A stretch of 64,000 nt of DNA, from contig WPIO01000021.1 of NCBI GenBank assembly GCA_009760855.2, positions 4,068,501 to 4,132,500 on the forward strand, written 5' to 3'. The DNA is from Cristatella mucedo. Lineage: Eukaryota; Bryozoa; Phylactolaemata; Cristatellidae. The position numbers were made by a program, and so were the translations under genes. Shown in pieces: positions 12,833 to 25,400 of this stretch. Each line of letters opens with the position of its first letter. The stretch's first letter is position 1. The notes below the pieces were generated by a model, which worked only from the letters and a program-made list of their open reading frames with translations, was not told the DNA's origin and did not search any database.

Positions 12833-13036
12833 ATGGTCGCCGTGGATGCTGGGAGTCCCACTAAATATTCTGAGAAACGTGGCAGCAGGCGCTCGAGTAG
12901 AGGGAGTCGGGCTCGTTCTCGATCTGACGTTGGGGCTTTAGTGTGGAGGAAGCTACGAGGGCTTTGTATCGTCATTCGTCGAGAGCAAAGTAGAATTTAT
13001 TTTAGCCGAGTTTGTCGTCGTCTTCGGGAGCAATGA
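12833..13036 (+). other. Small open frame behind a CRE palindrome, unknown
   Basis: TGACGTCA at 12826-12833 overlaps an ATG. The 67-residue frame is Arg/Ser-rich (GSRRSSRGSRARSRSD). No family is recognised and no splice donor is clear. It may be a chance frame. Confidence 0.15.
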
Positions 13037-13249
13037 CGAACAGTTTCTAAAGGCGCCAAGCTGACGGTTGTACGTTTCGGTTTCGGGCTATTTAGTGACG
13101 GCGGCCGTTTGCCAGGAGTCCCCTAGCTGGCGGGCGTTCCATGCGAGTGCCGAATTCCCCTATCGAAAAACGGATTCGGATTCGGTGCAACGCTCAATGG
13201 AACGTTTCCGGCGTGACAAGAAAAGAAAATGAAATACTCGCTGATTGTA

Positions 13250-13410
13250 CAGCCTCTCTTTTGTATAGCGACAGAAGAGCCTTTACAGCTATCACCACCG
13301 CTTGCAGCGGCGATAACAGATCGCTCACTGCAGGATTCGAACCCACGACCGGGACAGAGGCCTTGAAAAGCAACAGCCTTACTTAGCTAGGGTGCCATCA
13401 CGGCTCGCCT
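13250..13410 (-). mobile_element. SINE-B copy
   Basis: Good minus-strand copy. The plus strand has tgtatagcgacagaagagcc, the body gcctttacagctatcaccac, caggattcgaacccacgacc (reverse B box) and a head ending gccatcacggctcgcc. Confidence 0.8.
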
Positions 13411-14900
13411 CTCTAGCGAAACGTTAGCCAGGTACAATGACAAGATTGCGACTTGCCGAGACATTTTTCTTGTTTTTGACGCTAGAAAGATTAGGAACCG
13501 GTGGTGTCATAATATATGTAGTTCAAGGGGCGTAAAGAAGCTTAACTCATTTAATGGTCCGTCAGTTTTAGTTCCGGGTTTTGACGTGAGTTTGACCTCT
13601 TGTGGCAGGTGCCGTACACTAGGGCCGCCTCTCTCCGCGGCTATGAAATAGACTGCTCTGCGCTAGCGATGTGGACTTGCAGCGATCGAGCGTAGCCCCG
13701 CATTATTGCTCCCCCCCCCGCCGCCGCCGCCGTGCCCTTCTACCGTCGGAGTGCGAACGCGCAACGAAGCGACGTCGAGGCTGCTTCCGGCGGCCCGGCA
13801 TCGGGCTTGCAGAGACGGCGGCAGTCTCGATTCCACAGGCATGCCAAGCTATCTTATGAGTAGGACTGCTGGTCAATCACAAATATGGACACTCACCGCT
13901 TGCTAAATATTTGACATTGAACATTCACTTGCGAGTTTGAGTTATCAAATAGCAATGGGAACCTAGCAAAATTTAATTACGCGTTTACACGCTGTGGAGA
14001 TCGTCAATAAGTGGAACGGATAAAATAAAGAGCCTGACCGGGAGAGTCAGTCCTAGTGACTGCCAGTTGATGAGTCATAGAGGCCGAGCCTATTCGCAGC
14101 AACGCTTATATGCACCTTATTAGTTTTGAGATATAATTTCCTAGCAAAAAATCGCAAGTAAAGTGTCAACCGTGAAACAGCTTTTGTCATAAATAAATTG
14201 AAGTTAATAGTATCTATTCTTTAATAATTTCTTCCAGAATATTTTAATTGAGAGTCTTACATTTTTAACTGATTTGTGTGTGTGATTATTTTCAGTTATA
14301 CGCTGGTTGTAAATAACTAGCAAAAAGTAGACAGCCTTCTTTTCAAATCGGTTATTTACGAGTTTAGGCGTTTTATTACGCTTAGGAGCTGCCGGAAGTA
14401 AACAAATATGAGAAGGCTCAATTGTCACAACCTTAGTTATCTGCTATGCTGAATTGTCATCGTCAGAAACACTGTTAGTTTTTACCAAATATATTTCCAA
14501 AGTCTGTAATATAGTATTGCTTGCTTGTCGGTCTCGTATTGCACAATACGATAGCTTTTTCTTGTCATCCGCAGCGTTGATTTAATGAAGTACACCTAAA
14601 TGTGCGGCATTTGGTTATTTTCTGGCCGCTTCCTGTCTCCATGATTATCCAGTTTATCCGCGTGGAACACGCGCGCGCGCTCTTACACATGTATAAACCA
14701 TATATAGCTGTACACACATGTTCATACCTACATAGGTACAATGTATGTACGCAGGCATACCGTAAGCAAAGCAAGCAAGTACACTTTCAGCCGCAGGCGT
14801 GCGTACAAGCGCGCCCGCGTGCACACACGTGGGCACACGCACACACATACACACGCACCCGCACCCGTTCACCCGCATGTACCGTAAACCATTCACAAAT
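13411..14900. other. Intergenic; no gene recognised
   Basis: A C-rich/GCC-rich patch lies near 13710-13735. From 13900 the DNA is AT-rich and without repeats I can name. Short frames on both strands have no match. Confidence 0.5.
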
Positions 14901-14901
14901 G

Positions 14902-14917
14902 CACACACACACACACA

Positions 14918-14965
<48 letters not shown>

Positions 14966-14970
14966 CACAC
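14902..14970. repeat. (CA)n/(CACG)n compound microsatellite
   Basis: CA repeat, then nine or so CACG units, then CA again. Scattered CA-rich sequence extends back to about 14800. Confidence 0.95.
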
Positions 14971-15169
14971 AAGAGAGCGTGCACGAGAGAATATTCATAG
15001 GAATCATATCGTGCAGTCGGCTTTGGTGTACACCCAAGACAATACCATTTCAGTCGTGTTAAGCAAGAAAACAAGCCATTTGGGACCTTACGCTTCATTT
15101 TTTAACGATGAAGCACGCACACACGTACACATACACACACACACTTACATGTATGCACAAGTTTATACA

Positions 15170-15170
<1 letters not shown>

Positions 15171-15207
<37 letters not shown>
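15171..15207. repeat. (TA)n microsatellite
   Basis: Pure TA repeat that follows a CA-rich stretch (15116-15145). Confidence 0.95.
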
Positions 15208-15209
<2 letters not shown>

Positions 15210-15689
15210 CATATGTACAGGGTAAATTTTTTGGCTGAGATAAGACGACGAACGATAATAACTAAAACGAAACCACATACCTTTTAAACTCAGGTATGGC
15301 TAGCGAAAATTTTGAAACCTTTGAAACTTGCTGTTAAGAATCTAAGTCAAGAAGACGTGACGCTGATGAGTGCTAACACAATTTTAAAATTCATTTTCAG
15401 CAAGCCCTCTAACCTGAAAATAATATCATATTTTAATATATAATATAATAAGGACATTAGTACCAAGCTCGGGGAAAATTTGAAGTGTTGTGTTGAAGAG
15501 CGACCGAACTAGGATGTCATGAACCTGTTGGGCAGCCTCAAAGATCCACCTGTCGACCCATCAAAAACTATGCTAAATATGGTAGGAATTCTTGCGTCTC
15601 GTCTATTTATCGTCAACGGTGTAGAAATTGTCGTTGAACAGTAGTAAAATGATGCTGAAAGTGCGAACTTGTCTCTTTAAGTCTTACAG

Positions 15690-15797
15690 AATTTGTTGCT
15701 TCAAAAATCGTGCTTTCTTTGCAGCAATTGTAAACCGCCTAGAAATAGATTGAGTTCTCTGAGGGCGCTTTATCAAAAACATTATTATTATTAAAAA
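15690..15797 (+). mobile_element. LINE 3' end, heavily 5'-truncated
   Basis: Plus-strand copy. It carries gcagcaattgtaaaccgcct, the family hairpin ttgagttctctgagggcgct and an (ATT)n tail at 15780-15794. Only about 100 bp survive. Confidence 0.8.
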
Positions 15798-16240
15798 GAT
15801 GGATCATCAATTGCAGTCGGAGGGCAAGACAGTTTTTAATGGTTTAAGTCCGAATTCACTCTCTTCAGGAACTCTTGCCAGCACACTAAAAATCTCCAGA
15901 AATTGTACAACACAATTTTATCCATTAAACCGACATCAACAGATGTTGGAAGAGTTTTTTCGTTCTGTACGAATTTGTTTCTATACAGAATTAAGATTAT
16001 GTCTCTCAGAGAAGTCACTTGATGTACCTTTACTCTTGAAATATTATGAGCAGTAAAAATTTATTGATTTATTATTGATCCTGAACTATACTGTATATAT
16101 TTAATGGTGTTAATCAAAAACTAAGCTATCGAGTGTAAAGTTGGAGACAAAATGGAAAAAAAGAGTAAAAAGAGCTGTGAACAGCTGTTTTTGAAAATTG
16201 AAAACCGTAAGCAGCTGTTTTTTTTACAAATGACTGTTTT
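15798..16240. other. AT-rich intergenic stretch; nothing recognised
   Basis: An open frame at 15799-16056 has no match and the composition is AT-rich. No feature is supported. Confidence 0.45.
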
Positions 16241-16244
16241 TCAG

Positions 16245-17545
16245 AAAGCCTAGTGGCGGCCTAGCAAGTTATGTGAGGTGTCTTCGTCACAACGAATCGT
16301 AGTACTTGCTCGCGCGGGGCCGCGATGCCTGACGTAAAAGTACCTGCTGTAGCGGCCGCCTGAATTGCACCTCGCACCGGCGGGGGGGGGGGTGGGCTTT
16401 TTGGTGGCGGATTCGTTTGGCGGATTCCCGGTGCAAGCGACCAAGCGCAAGCTTTCCTAGCTGCTCCGAAGATTGTCGGCGTATGAAATGAAGTTTTCCG
16501 CCGATCCGATATCGATCTCGAAAGAGATTTCAAGGCTGTATAAATTGAAGCGCGTCTTCAATGAGCTCTACTGAGGTGTCGCTGCTCTGAGCGATAGTGT
16601 TTATCTCCCGCGAGCCTACCCGGCGCTTTAAGCCTACTGCTTTAAATGCCCCAATGCCGAGCAGAAACTGCAGACAGCGTTTCGAAAAGAGCAGTTTTAG
16701 CGGCTACGCTCAAGGCTGCCACAGTGCAACACAACCCTGCAGGAAGTCCTTCTTTTATCACGGAGGAGCTGCTGTGAGCCGCCGTTACCAGCCTCCAGCT
16801 CTGAGTCGCCGGCGTTACCGGCCCAGTTGACCGCAGGTCCGATTTATGCAAAGCCACAGAGCACGGCGGCTGCGAATGCATACGAGCATAGGTCGTCTTT
16901 AAATGGAGCGAGCGAAGGTTAGTGCGCCATCCTTAATAGGAAACAGCACTTTGAGAATGGATTCATTGCCCACAGAGCAAATGAGTTTTGTTCGGAGTGT
17001 GTCATCCCACCGGGTCCCTGACTGATGCGAAATCAAACGTTGACGCCTCTTGACGAGCTCTCGCGAGCGCGAGCTTGAAAGGATTTGCCGGCCTTGCGCT
17101 GAAGGTCTGACCAGTATTTATATTTTTCTCAAATTAGAAAGCGCACTGGATTGAACTGCGCACTCATGCTTGAGTTTCATATTGTTGAGATCAGTCGCGG
17201 TCGTCTGCTGCGAAGCGCAGCTTGACAAAAATTTTAATAGTACCGGGGACTGACTGACGAGAAATACTTGCGCGAGTATTTTTTTCGGGTGCGGAGTGTG
17301 CCCCCACAAACGCGTTAAACAGAGCCCAGTAGTATGTCCACAGCTCGGCGATAGAATTGAAAGCTGCGAAATTCGGGATGGCCGATTGAAAACGACCGGT
17401 CTGCTACTGGCTACACATTCCTTGTAACGAGGTAATCAGAATGTGGATATGCTTCTCAAGCTGGTCGGTTATGAGCCTCACCTGTTCCTTCTGCTCCTCG
17501 AGCTGTCGCTTCAGAAGTTCTACAATCTTTCCCCCCACGGCCATC
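16245..17545 (-). mobile_element. Ty3/gypsy-type gag relic
   Basis: Minus strand. From an ATG at 17544-17542 the translation begins MAVGGKIVELLKRQ and soon meets a stop. It resumes as IPNFAAFNSIAELWTYYW, and after a frame slip reads VFLVSQSPVLLKFLSS, CASQQTTATDLNNMKLKHE. This block order (F-D/N...E-W..Y, then a 'QSP/LL..L.SQQ' segment) matches Ty3/gypsy gag capsid proteins of metazoans. Further downstream, 16250-16380 could be a ruined CCHC zinc-knuckle region, which is tentative. No reverse transcriptase, integrase or clear LTR pair was found, so only a fragment survives. Confidence 0.55.
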
Positions 17546-17559
17546 TCAGTTGAAGTTAG

Positions 17560-18764
17560 ATTCCGTGAGATGCGATACTATCCTCGCTCGGGCGCGCAAA
17601 GGGATGTGTTGTGTTTTTAGGGCAAAATACTGCTAAGAAATACACATTCACACGTAGTAACTCTTAATGAGAGGAACGGAGCGCGAAGCAGTAGCTTCGC
17701 AGAGCGCTCGAGTGTGTTTGTGTGTGCGGCTCGCCGAGGGGCTGCTGGCCTGATATATCGCGTCTATGGTAATCAGGGTACTTGGTTTTAGTCGGGGCGG
17801 GACCGGTACTGATTAGTAGCTGTACCGGGCTGACAGGCGGACTGCACCCTGGCTGGCCCGTTCGGGTAGTGCCCGAAATTAGCTTGAAGAGCCACCGCAC
17901 GAGGTTGGCCCGTTTGGGTAACGCCCAAAGACTTTGAGAGTCACTGCACGTCGCTGTGTGGTGACTTGTTTCGCAAGTACCGTATATTCAATTGGGCCAG
18001 CGGCCAGCGACGTGCCGGGGGTGGGGGAGGTGGGAACTCAACCGAGCATCAGGGCGCCGACAGCACTGCTTTGGCTTTACGCAAGGTGCAACCTTCGGAA
18101 GCACCGGCCGAAGATCCCGAGACCGCGGGATTCTCATTCAAAGCAAGTAAACCATGACAGGCGCAGAGCTAACTTGAGCGCTCGGTGATTTGCTAGAATC
18201 TCATCAGTGTTCCACGACGGTTATTCCTAACAGTCAAGCTTGAACTTCGAACCACACTTTGCTATGTGATTTACCTTAAGAATTTATTACAATAAGAAAA
18301 CATGATCAAGGTCATCAACGACATCTAATTTGCTCATCTCCGCTAATGTAGGATGCATCCAAATTTCAAGCTGGATAAGCCAAAACGCTCCGATTCAGTT
18401 TCTCATACGTATTTAGCGTTTGACGACAGACTACTCGTCGAGCACCGCTGTCGAACCCGGCGTCGATTCGCCAACTTTTTCAAGAGCTTCTGCACTTCGG
18501 CGCATGAACTTCAGTCACTTGTGTCCGAAAGCTTAAACGCTCATCTTGCTCCGCCGACCGGAAATGTACTGTAAACGTTGGATCTCACAATTAAGCCCAG
18601 TATATATGCTCTCCACGAAAGTTTTCCAATTTAGTCACCAAAATTGATTTTCTGGGAGGTGTGAGTTGCAACATTCTACTTCAATAAGGCGCTGGGATAT
18701 GCAGCAGGCATGCATCAGTAATTGAAAGTTACCGTACACTGATCTGACTTGCCAGGTTCGTACG
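17560..18764. other. Intergenic; possible LTR of the gypsy relic, otherwise nothing recognised
   Basis: The block 17560-17950 lies just 5' of the gag relic on the minus strand, where an LTR is expected. It has repeated 'ggcccgtt(c/t)gggta' units at 17857 and 17908. No second LTR was found. Confidence 0.3.
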
Positions 18765-18945
18765 GGCGCTGTCTAGGTCAGGCGGTTACCTTTCACGACC
18801 TTGGCCCGAGGCCGTGGGTTCGAATCCTGTGGTGGGCGATCCTGTATCGCCACTGCAAGCGGTGGTGATAGCCATCAAAACTCTTCTGTCGCTATGCAAA
18901 AAGAGGCTGTTAAGTCAGCTGGTATTTATTTATTTATTTTTATTT
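18765..18945 (+). mobile_element. SINE-B copy with perfect B box
   Basis: Plus-strand copy. GGTTCGAATCC at 18817-18827 is an exact RNA polymerase III B box, preceded by an A-box-like tgtctaggtcaggcgg. The family body (gcaagcggtggtgatagcc) follows, then agctggtatttatttattta. This is a SINE and not a functional tRNA, because no cloverleaf is maintained. Confidence 0.82.
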
Positions 18946-19204
18946 GCTATTGGGTTCGCTGCACATCGAACACTGTCGGTGTGAAACATTCGCTGCAGTG
19001 CAGCTAGGGAGCAATTATATAATATAAAATATTTTATTGAGACAAAATCCGGCAATGAAACACACGGCTTGACTGGTCGAAAACATGATTAAAAAGTGTT
19101 TTCGCACGAGCAGGAGGCCGGTTTCACAGCCGGCACCGGATGAGCGCCTGGGTAGTCTCACTCCGGATGTGATGAGAAATGAGCACCGCCCCTACATGAC
19201 GCCC

Positions 19205-19316
19205 ACAACCAATAGGAACCAGAAGTCAAAAGAAATATTGGAGTCGCTACTATAAAGTTCCCTTCCGCGAAGCGCGCTCGAGGTGGCGGTTTTGTTTTTG
19301 TGCTGTATGTGCAGAA
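19205..19316 (+). promoter_or_regulatory. Promoter of the MTHFD2-like gene
   Basis: CCAAT at 19209-19213 and TATAAAG at 19251-19257 precede the ATG at 19317. The TATA box implies a start site near 19280 and a 5' UTR of about 35 nt. A GC-rich stretch (ccgcccc) lies just upstream. Confidence 0.6.
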
Positions 19317-19417
19317 ATGGCTCTACTGCATACATCTCTCGTGCGTAGTCGCGCATTTATGAGCACAGGGCTGCAGTCATTTCAAAATCGTTACTTTGGT
19401 CATACTACTCAAGAAAG
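19317..19417 (+). CDS. MTHFD2: MTHFD2 exon 1: mitochondrial presequence
   Basis: It encodes [20 protein letters not shown] and a further 13 residues: basic, hydroxylated and free of acidic residues until the last position, as expected for a matrix-targeting peptide. Donor gtatgc follows. The two leftover bases (AG) plus T of exon 2 make Ser34. The phase fit and the promoter upstream are the grounds for choosing this exon. Confidence 0.85.
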
Positions 19418-22400
19418 GTATGCTGGACGCTGTGGCGGTATAGGTCGCTTTTCTGTTGTTGCTAAGGGGGCACGCTTTGCAGGCGACTGCCCTTCGGGCC
19501 GCCGCGTGTGTATTATTGATAAGTGATACTAGCAGTTGACAGTTTTAAGTTCATCTATCCAGGCAATTCCTTCGATATCATGCTAGCTGGTCAAGAATCA
19601 GCTTCGGGATAGCATCCACGTTGCAGGATGATGAAATCGGCTACGGATTATCCTGAGCGGATTGGGCGATGGCTTGGGAGTAAACATGTGACGTCAAGGC
19701 GCACATAAAGGATTTCTTCGTTGATTATTGGGAAAAAGTTGACCAAAGATAACATTCTATGGTTATTAGACCTTAAATCTGTGGTGCTCGTGTAGGGTGT
19801 CGATAGGACAGGCGTTCCACCTAATCGTGGAACTACGAACTTACCCGGTAGTTATCTTATTTATGCATACTCTTTGGGGGTGTAGTTCGATTGCATGCGG
19901 GCTGGTACCGCTCCTTTCCTAAACAGCTGTTGGGAGCATCATCGAGAGGGGTCTGTGCACAGCTGTGGTCTGCTGCTAATGAGGCATTGACACAGGCCGA
20001 TAACCCGCTGGTGAACAGATGGTGGATTCACCATCGGGGTCGGCCAAGGCACAACCGGAGTCGAGGAGAGGAGACTCGAGTGTGAGAAGGGGGCGAAGGC
20101 AGTCGCGCGTCTTGCGGCTCCGTGCGTTGGATAATAAACTGTTGGCGTTGTTCATCGGCTGGCTCTCTGATGTGCGAACCGAACTACAGTGGGGAGCGAG
20201 TGGAAGAAAATCACTCGCGAAAGTTCCCAATCATGTAGCTTCTAATCGGTGCCAATCTTAGTTCTTAATTACGCTTCCTATTCTGACATCACTTCTATAA
20301 ACAGAACAAGCTCAACGAAGTGTCTGTCACTACATGCATAGTCTTTGCTGGTATGTCGGGCGTGGCGGTTGTCCCAAACCACGCCCACCCGCCTGAACTG
20401 AATAGGCACCTAAGCCTGAGCAAGCCTTACTCAGGCCCACCGAGCTTTTGACTCAGACTCGTGCAAGCCACTGGGGAAAGCTTTCGTAGCGGTGCTGTGA
20501 CTTTCTTACAGGAGCAGCAAACTTGTTAATCACCATTTCTCAAAGGTCTTCATTTAATTTCTGGCTCTTACTCCACTGCCGAAGGTCACTTCAAGACGCT
20601 TCTTGCGGTACATGGGTATCCAGGGTCAAGAATGCCCTGAGCGGGTAGAAGCTTCGAGCCAGCAAGGTGACCTTTGATCCCGAGGGTCCGCTATAGGTTT
20701 CTGCAGCCATCCACCTAGCGGCATTTGGACACGGGCCTTTTGCTGGCATGGTGGTTATATATGTATCTCCGTCAGTAACTCCACAAAGTCATAAAGACCA
20801 TGTGAGTGTTACGCAGGAGAGTTTTGTATAGCGCACTCACAGCCTAAGCGGCTTTCGGTGCGCGCATTCGGTAGCCAACAGACTTCGTCTCACGCAACAA
20901 AGAGAAAGTGGGAAGCATAGCAGAGTCAGGAGAGCAGTTGAGGTAGTAGTGAGTAGCATAGAAGTAGCAGTTCAGGACCGCTGAAAAATATGTGCCATAG
21001 TCGGCAGTTGGAGAGTAGTTGTCGTTGCGTAAGAATTGTGGAAGCGAGTTGTCCCAAACCATGCCCACCCGCCTTGGAACTGCCTCTAGTGTACTCAGCT
21101 TACCCAACTTTTTACTCGTACACTTCTACGTAGACTGCAAGCAGTCAAAATCCTGAACGGACCACTCAAGAACTACTGATTTATTGGATGCACAACTGAT
21201 CAAGGCATAACTTAGATTTAAGTTTGACTTGACTTAGTGAGTTATTTGCTTATCCGAGGCTGTAGTTTCTGTGCAATGACGACTTTCTGGTCGTTGGATG
21301 TATTCATCGTGTGCAGCAGTCATCGCATGCGATGCATCTCATGCGATGCATCTCATGCGATGCATCTCATGCTGCTGTGGAACATGTGACAGCTGAATAA
21401 GGAAGGTGACGATTTGCCTGGTGCTTGCGACGACCCCTTGCTTACATGCGGTCAGATCTACACTTTAGTGCAGGTGGTGCTTATTGTTGTTGCTAAGTTC
21501 TCAGCAGTGAACTGTAACTTGCATTCTTCTCCTTTTTATGCAGTGTACTTCAGCCCGACGTGACGGTCAGCAATAAAACGGTCATTATAGATGGCATCAA
21601 GATCGCCAAGGACATCCAAGACGAGGTCAAACATGAGATCGAGCGACTGTGGGCTGAGAGACACAGGCGGCCAAACCTGCTTGCTATCCTGGTCGGAAGT
21701 GATCCAGCTAGTGCCACGTATGTGCGGAATAAGGTCAAGGCTGCTAAGTATACTGGTATGTTTCGGCAAGGTGCTGGGGTTCGTAGCCATAGCCAGCAAT
21801 TTCTGAAGGGGCCAAACATTGATCGTTCCCGAACCAGCCAATCATTAGCAGACACCTGGCTCCTTCCACTCGGCTTAAAGGGTGCTGAAACCTGCAGCTA
21901 TCATTTATATGCCTTTGCTGGAACGTTAGTGTGCCACGATGTGCACGTAATGTATAAGTCCCCCATGGTGTAGCCATGACTTAAGCTAAGGTAGGGGCTA
22001 GCCCTTGACCTAGCCAGGGCAACCAGGGCAATACGACGGTTAATTGAACCAGGGCTTGCTGGTCTTCCTTCCTAGTGCTCGTGCTTCCCCCTAGCGTTTT
22101 CCATTCTACACAATGCTACTAGTAAGCCGTGAATGGTTCTATAGCATGTCCACCACTGCCAATTGCGTGATTAAGATATTTTTTTCTAGCACCGTGCAAA
22201 CGTTTGGGTGAAATGTGTCGTAGACGTTCTTACCAATTGATCCATGTTTGCTGCTTGTAGCCATTGTACTGTTTCTTCAGTTTGAGTAGAGGACAAAGTA
22301 CATGATGTGCAGAGGAGGTAGCGATTCTGACCAAGAAAAAATCTAGCAGACTCCGGCACAAAAGGTGGTGCAGAAAGCCGTTTAGTATAATAATAATAAT

Positions 22401-25400
22401 AATAATTCACTTGATAAAGCGCCCTCAGAGAACTTAATCTCTCTCTAGGCGCTTTACATTTGCTGTAAAGTGAAATGCAATTGAATGGTAAGTAAAATCA
22501 TGCTTGAAAGACAAACGAAATTAATAACATGGTTAGGGGTGACATGCACAGGGTCAGCATGCAAATGTGGTTAGTGGCAGCATGCACAGTGTCAGCACGC
22601 ATAAGCACATGAAGGACGAATCACAGGGACCCACTAAATGCTGTCCTAAATAGGTGTGTTTTTAAGTTCCTTTTAAATGTGGTCAGGTCAGGGGATGTTC
22701 TTACGCAGGTCGGGAGGGAGTTCCAGGCTTTGGGAGCATACGAACTAAATGCACGGTCTCCAAAGGATTTAAGGTTTGTACGAGGTATTTCTAGACTGGT
22801 GGATTCCGAAAAGCGGGTGGTACGATGCTTGGCCTGATGGGGGAGTATGTCGGAGAGATAGGCTGGAGCCATAGAATGAAGGGACCTAAAAGTGAGCGAC
22901 AAAAGTATCTGATAGTAGCACCCAGCTGCTGAGCGGGCAGCAGCTGACTTATGACAGCTGCTGGGAGACTGCTGCTTTCGGCTACCACTGGCTCGCTGCT
23001 GACTCTGCCCATTTTGAAGTCAATTGCGGTTCTAATTATAGTAGCAAGCATGAGGCACCACACACACATACAGATCACAAGTGCACTGTCGACTGCCCCA
23101 TCATCGACTAGTTTGGGTGAAGAGGAAGAGTGTGTTGCTGCCGTTTGTACGGTGCTTTCATTGGCTACTATGCTAGGGGGTGGCTGTCTGCTACCAGAGG
23201 GCTGCATACAAATCTTGCCTTTTCTCAAGATATCCGTAGCGATGACCCATGTCACATTATTCCGTGCTGGGGGAGAAATGGACCTGCGTCAGAACATCCC
23301 CTGACCTGACCACATTTAAAAGGAACCTAAAAACGCACCTATTTAGGACAGCATTCAGTGGGTCCCTGTGATTCGTCCTTCATGTGCTTATGCGTGCTGA
23401 CACTGTGCATGCTGCCACTAACCACATTTGCATGCTGACCCTGTGCATGTCACCCCTAACCATATTATTCATTTCGTTTGTTTTTTCAAGCATGATTTTA
23501 CTTACCTTTCAATTGCATTTCACTTTACAGCAAATGTAAAGCGCCTAGAGAGAGATTAAGTTCTCTGAGGGCGCTTTATCAAGTGAATTATTATTATAAT
23601 GGGAATCAGCTGCTGCAACGTGCAGGCAATCAGTAGATCTGCGTGTTTGAGGAGAATGCTCATCACCAACCGGGTGGTTAGAGAAGGTAACTACATGTAG
23701 CAGCAATAAACTTGGTCGGTATGAGTGCTGGCAAGATGAACCTGTGCTTAGGTAGAGCTAGGAGTATGAGATGAATATCAGACTCGTTCTACTCAGAGTA
23801 AACAATTGGAGCATGGTACTGCACCCACTCACTTATTCCCTGAGCAAAATGAACACAAACGTGGAGATAAATAACCGGTTAAGAATAGCACCTTGAAGCT
23901 GCTACGAATCGTCACAATGTCGACATATGCCTAAATCGGCAGCAGGAACATCTAACTCTATTAAAGTTAGCCACTGTATAATGAATGCTATTTATCCGGT
24001 GAAGGAATAGCTGGTCCGAGTGGGATGATAGACACGTGTTCATTCCGAGCGGAGAACAAGGTTGATTAAAAATTTACGAATCCAGAAAAGATTCTGATTC
24101 CCACGCAGCATTTCAAGTTATCAGAACTTCCAAAGAATCTTGTGGCACAGGCATTCCCACAAAAAACTTAACGGTTTTTCATATGCGCAACTCGGTTACA
24201 ACCAGGATGATATTTTCATCACATATTTAAATTCACAAGTAAAAGTATTTACGAGATGCATTTACAAACGTTTACTTAGTAATCGTCCGAGGAACCACTG
24301 AAGTGTGGGGTACCTCAGGGCTCGGTGGTGGGTCCGGTTATTTTCACGGTTTATACTCTCTATCTTGCCGATGTGATTGATTGCCAGGCACAATCCAGGC
24401 TGTATGCAGATGAAATTCAGTTGTACCTTTGCTTTGATCTCTCCCAGTCTTCCAGCATGTCGAATTCTCTTAACTCCCTTGCTACATGTATTGATAAATC
24501 CACACATGGATGGCAGAACACTTTCCTAAATTGAATGATGATAAAAAGTCAACTTACTAGTTATGGGGAAACTAAGTGGGATTCAGATTTTGGAAAGGTA
24601 AATGCTCACAAAGTAACGCTCACAAATGACTCCGCCAGCATATGTCCTGTTGAATCTGCACGAAATCGAGTTGTCTTCTTCCAAAGTGACCTTTCATTTG
24701 ACAACCTCATCAGCTCCACAGTCAAGTCTGCCTACTTTCAGATACATAACATTGCTAAAATTCGGGCTTGTTTAGGCTGGGATACCACATCTAAATTGGT
24801 CCATGCATTTGTGACATCCCGTCTCGACTTCTGTAACTCACTGCTTGCTGGTCTACCGGCTTGTGCAATCAGGTGCTTACAGCTTGTGCAAAACTCTGCA
24901 GCTAGGCTGTCTGTTGTGAGTGTCGCAGTTGCCACATTACACCACTTCTCGCCGACCTGCACTGGCTCCCAGTCAAGGAATGCATCGACTTCAAGATTCT
25001 GTCACTCATTTTTAGGTCCCTTCATTCTTTGACTCTAGCCTACCTATCAGATCTACTGCCCCACCAGGCTAAGCATAGTACCACATGCTTTTCTGAATCT
25101 AATCGTTTAGCTAAACCTCGTACATATCTCAAATCTTCTGGAGACCGTGTCTTAAGTTTGTATGCTCCCAAAGCCTGAAATTCACTTCTGTCTGGCATCA
25201 CGGCATCCCCTGACTTGACATTTAAAAAGAAGCTAAAAATGCATGCATTTGTAACAGCACTTAGTGATTCCATTTGATCTGTCCTTAATGTGCTCATGCA
25301 GGCTGACATTGTGCATGCTGCCACTAGCCATATTTGTATGCTGATTCTGTGCATGTCACCCATAACCATATTATGCTTGTTGTCATTAAGCATGCTACCC

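Larger units (their letters stand above)
19418..21543 (+). other. MTHFD2 intron 1
   Basis: Apart from the TGACGTCA, a 14-bp unit repeated three times (21329-21370) and a short duplicated phrase (gtcccaaacca(c/t)gcccacc at about 20370 and 21050), no mobile element or exon was recognised. Confidence 0.6.

Noticed and set aside
18765-18945. Functional tRNA genes at B-box matches (also 13250, 30128, 58690)
   Set aside because: A and B boxes are present, but no cloverleaf with anticodon and acceptor stems, and the same SINE body follows each.
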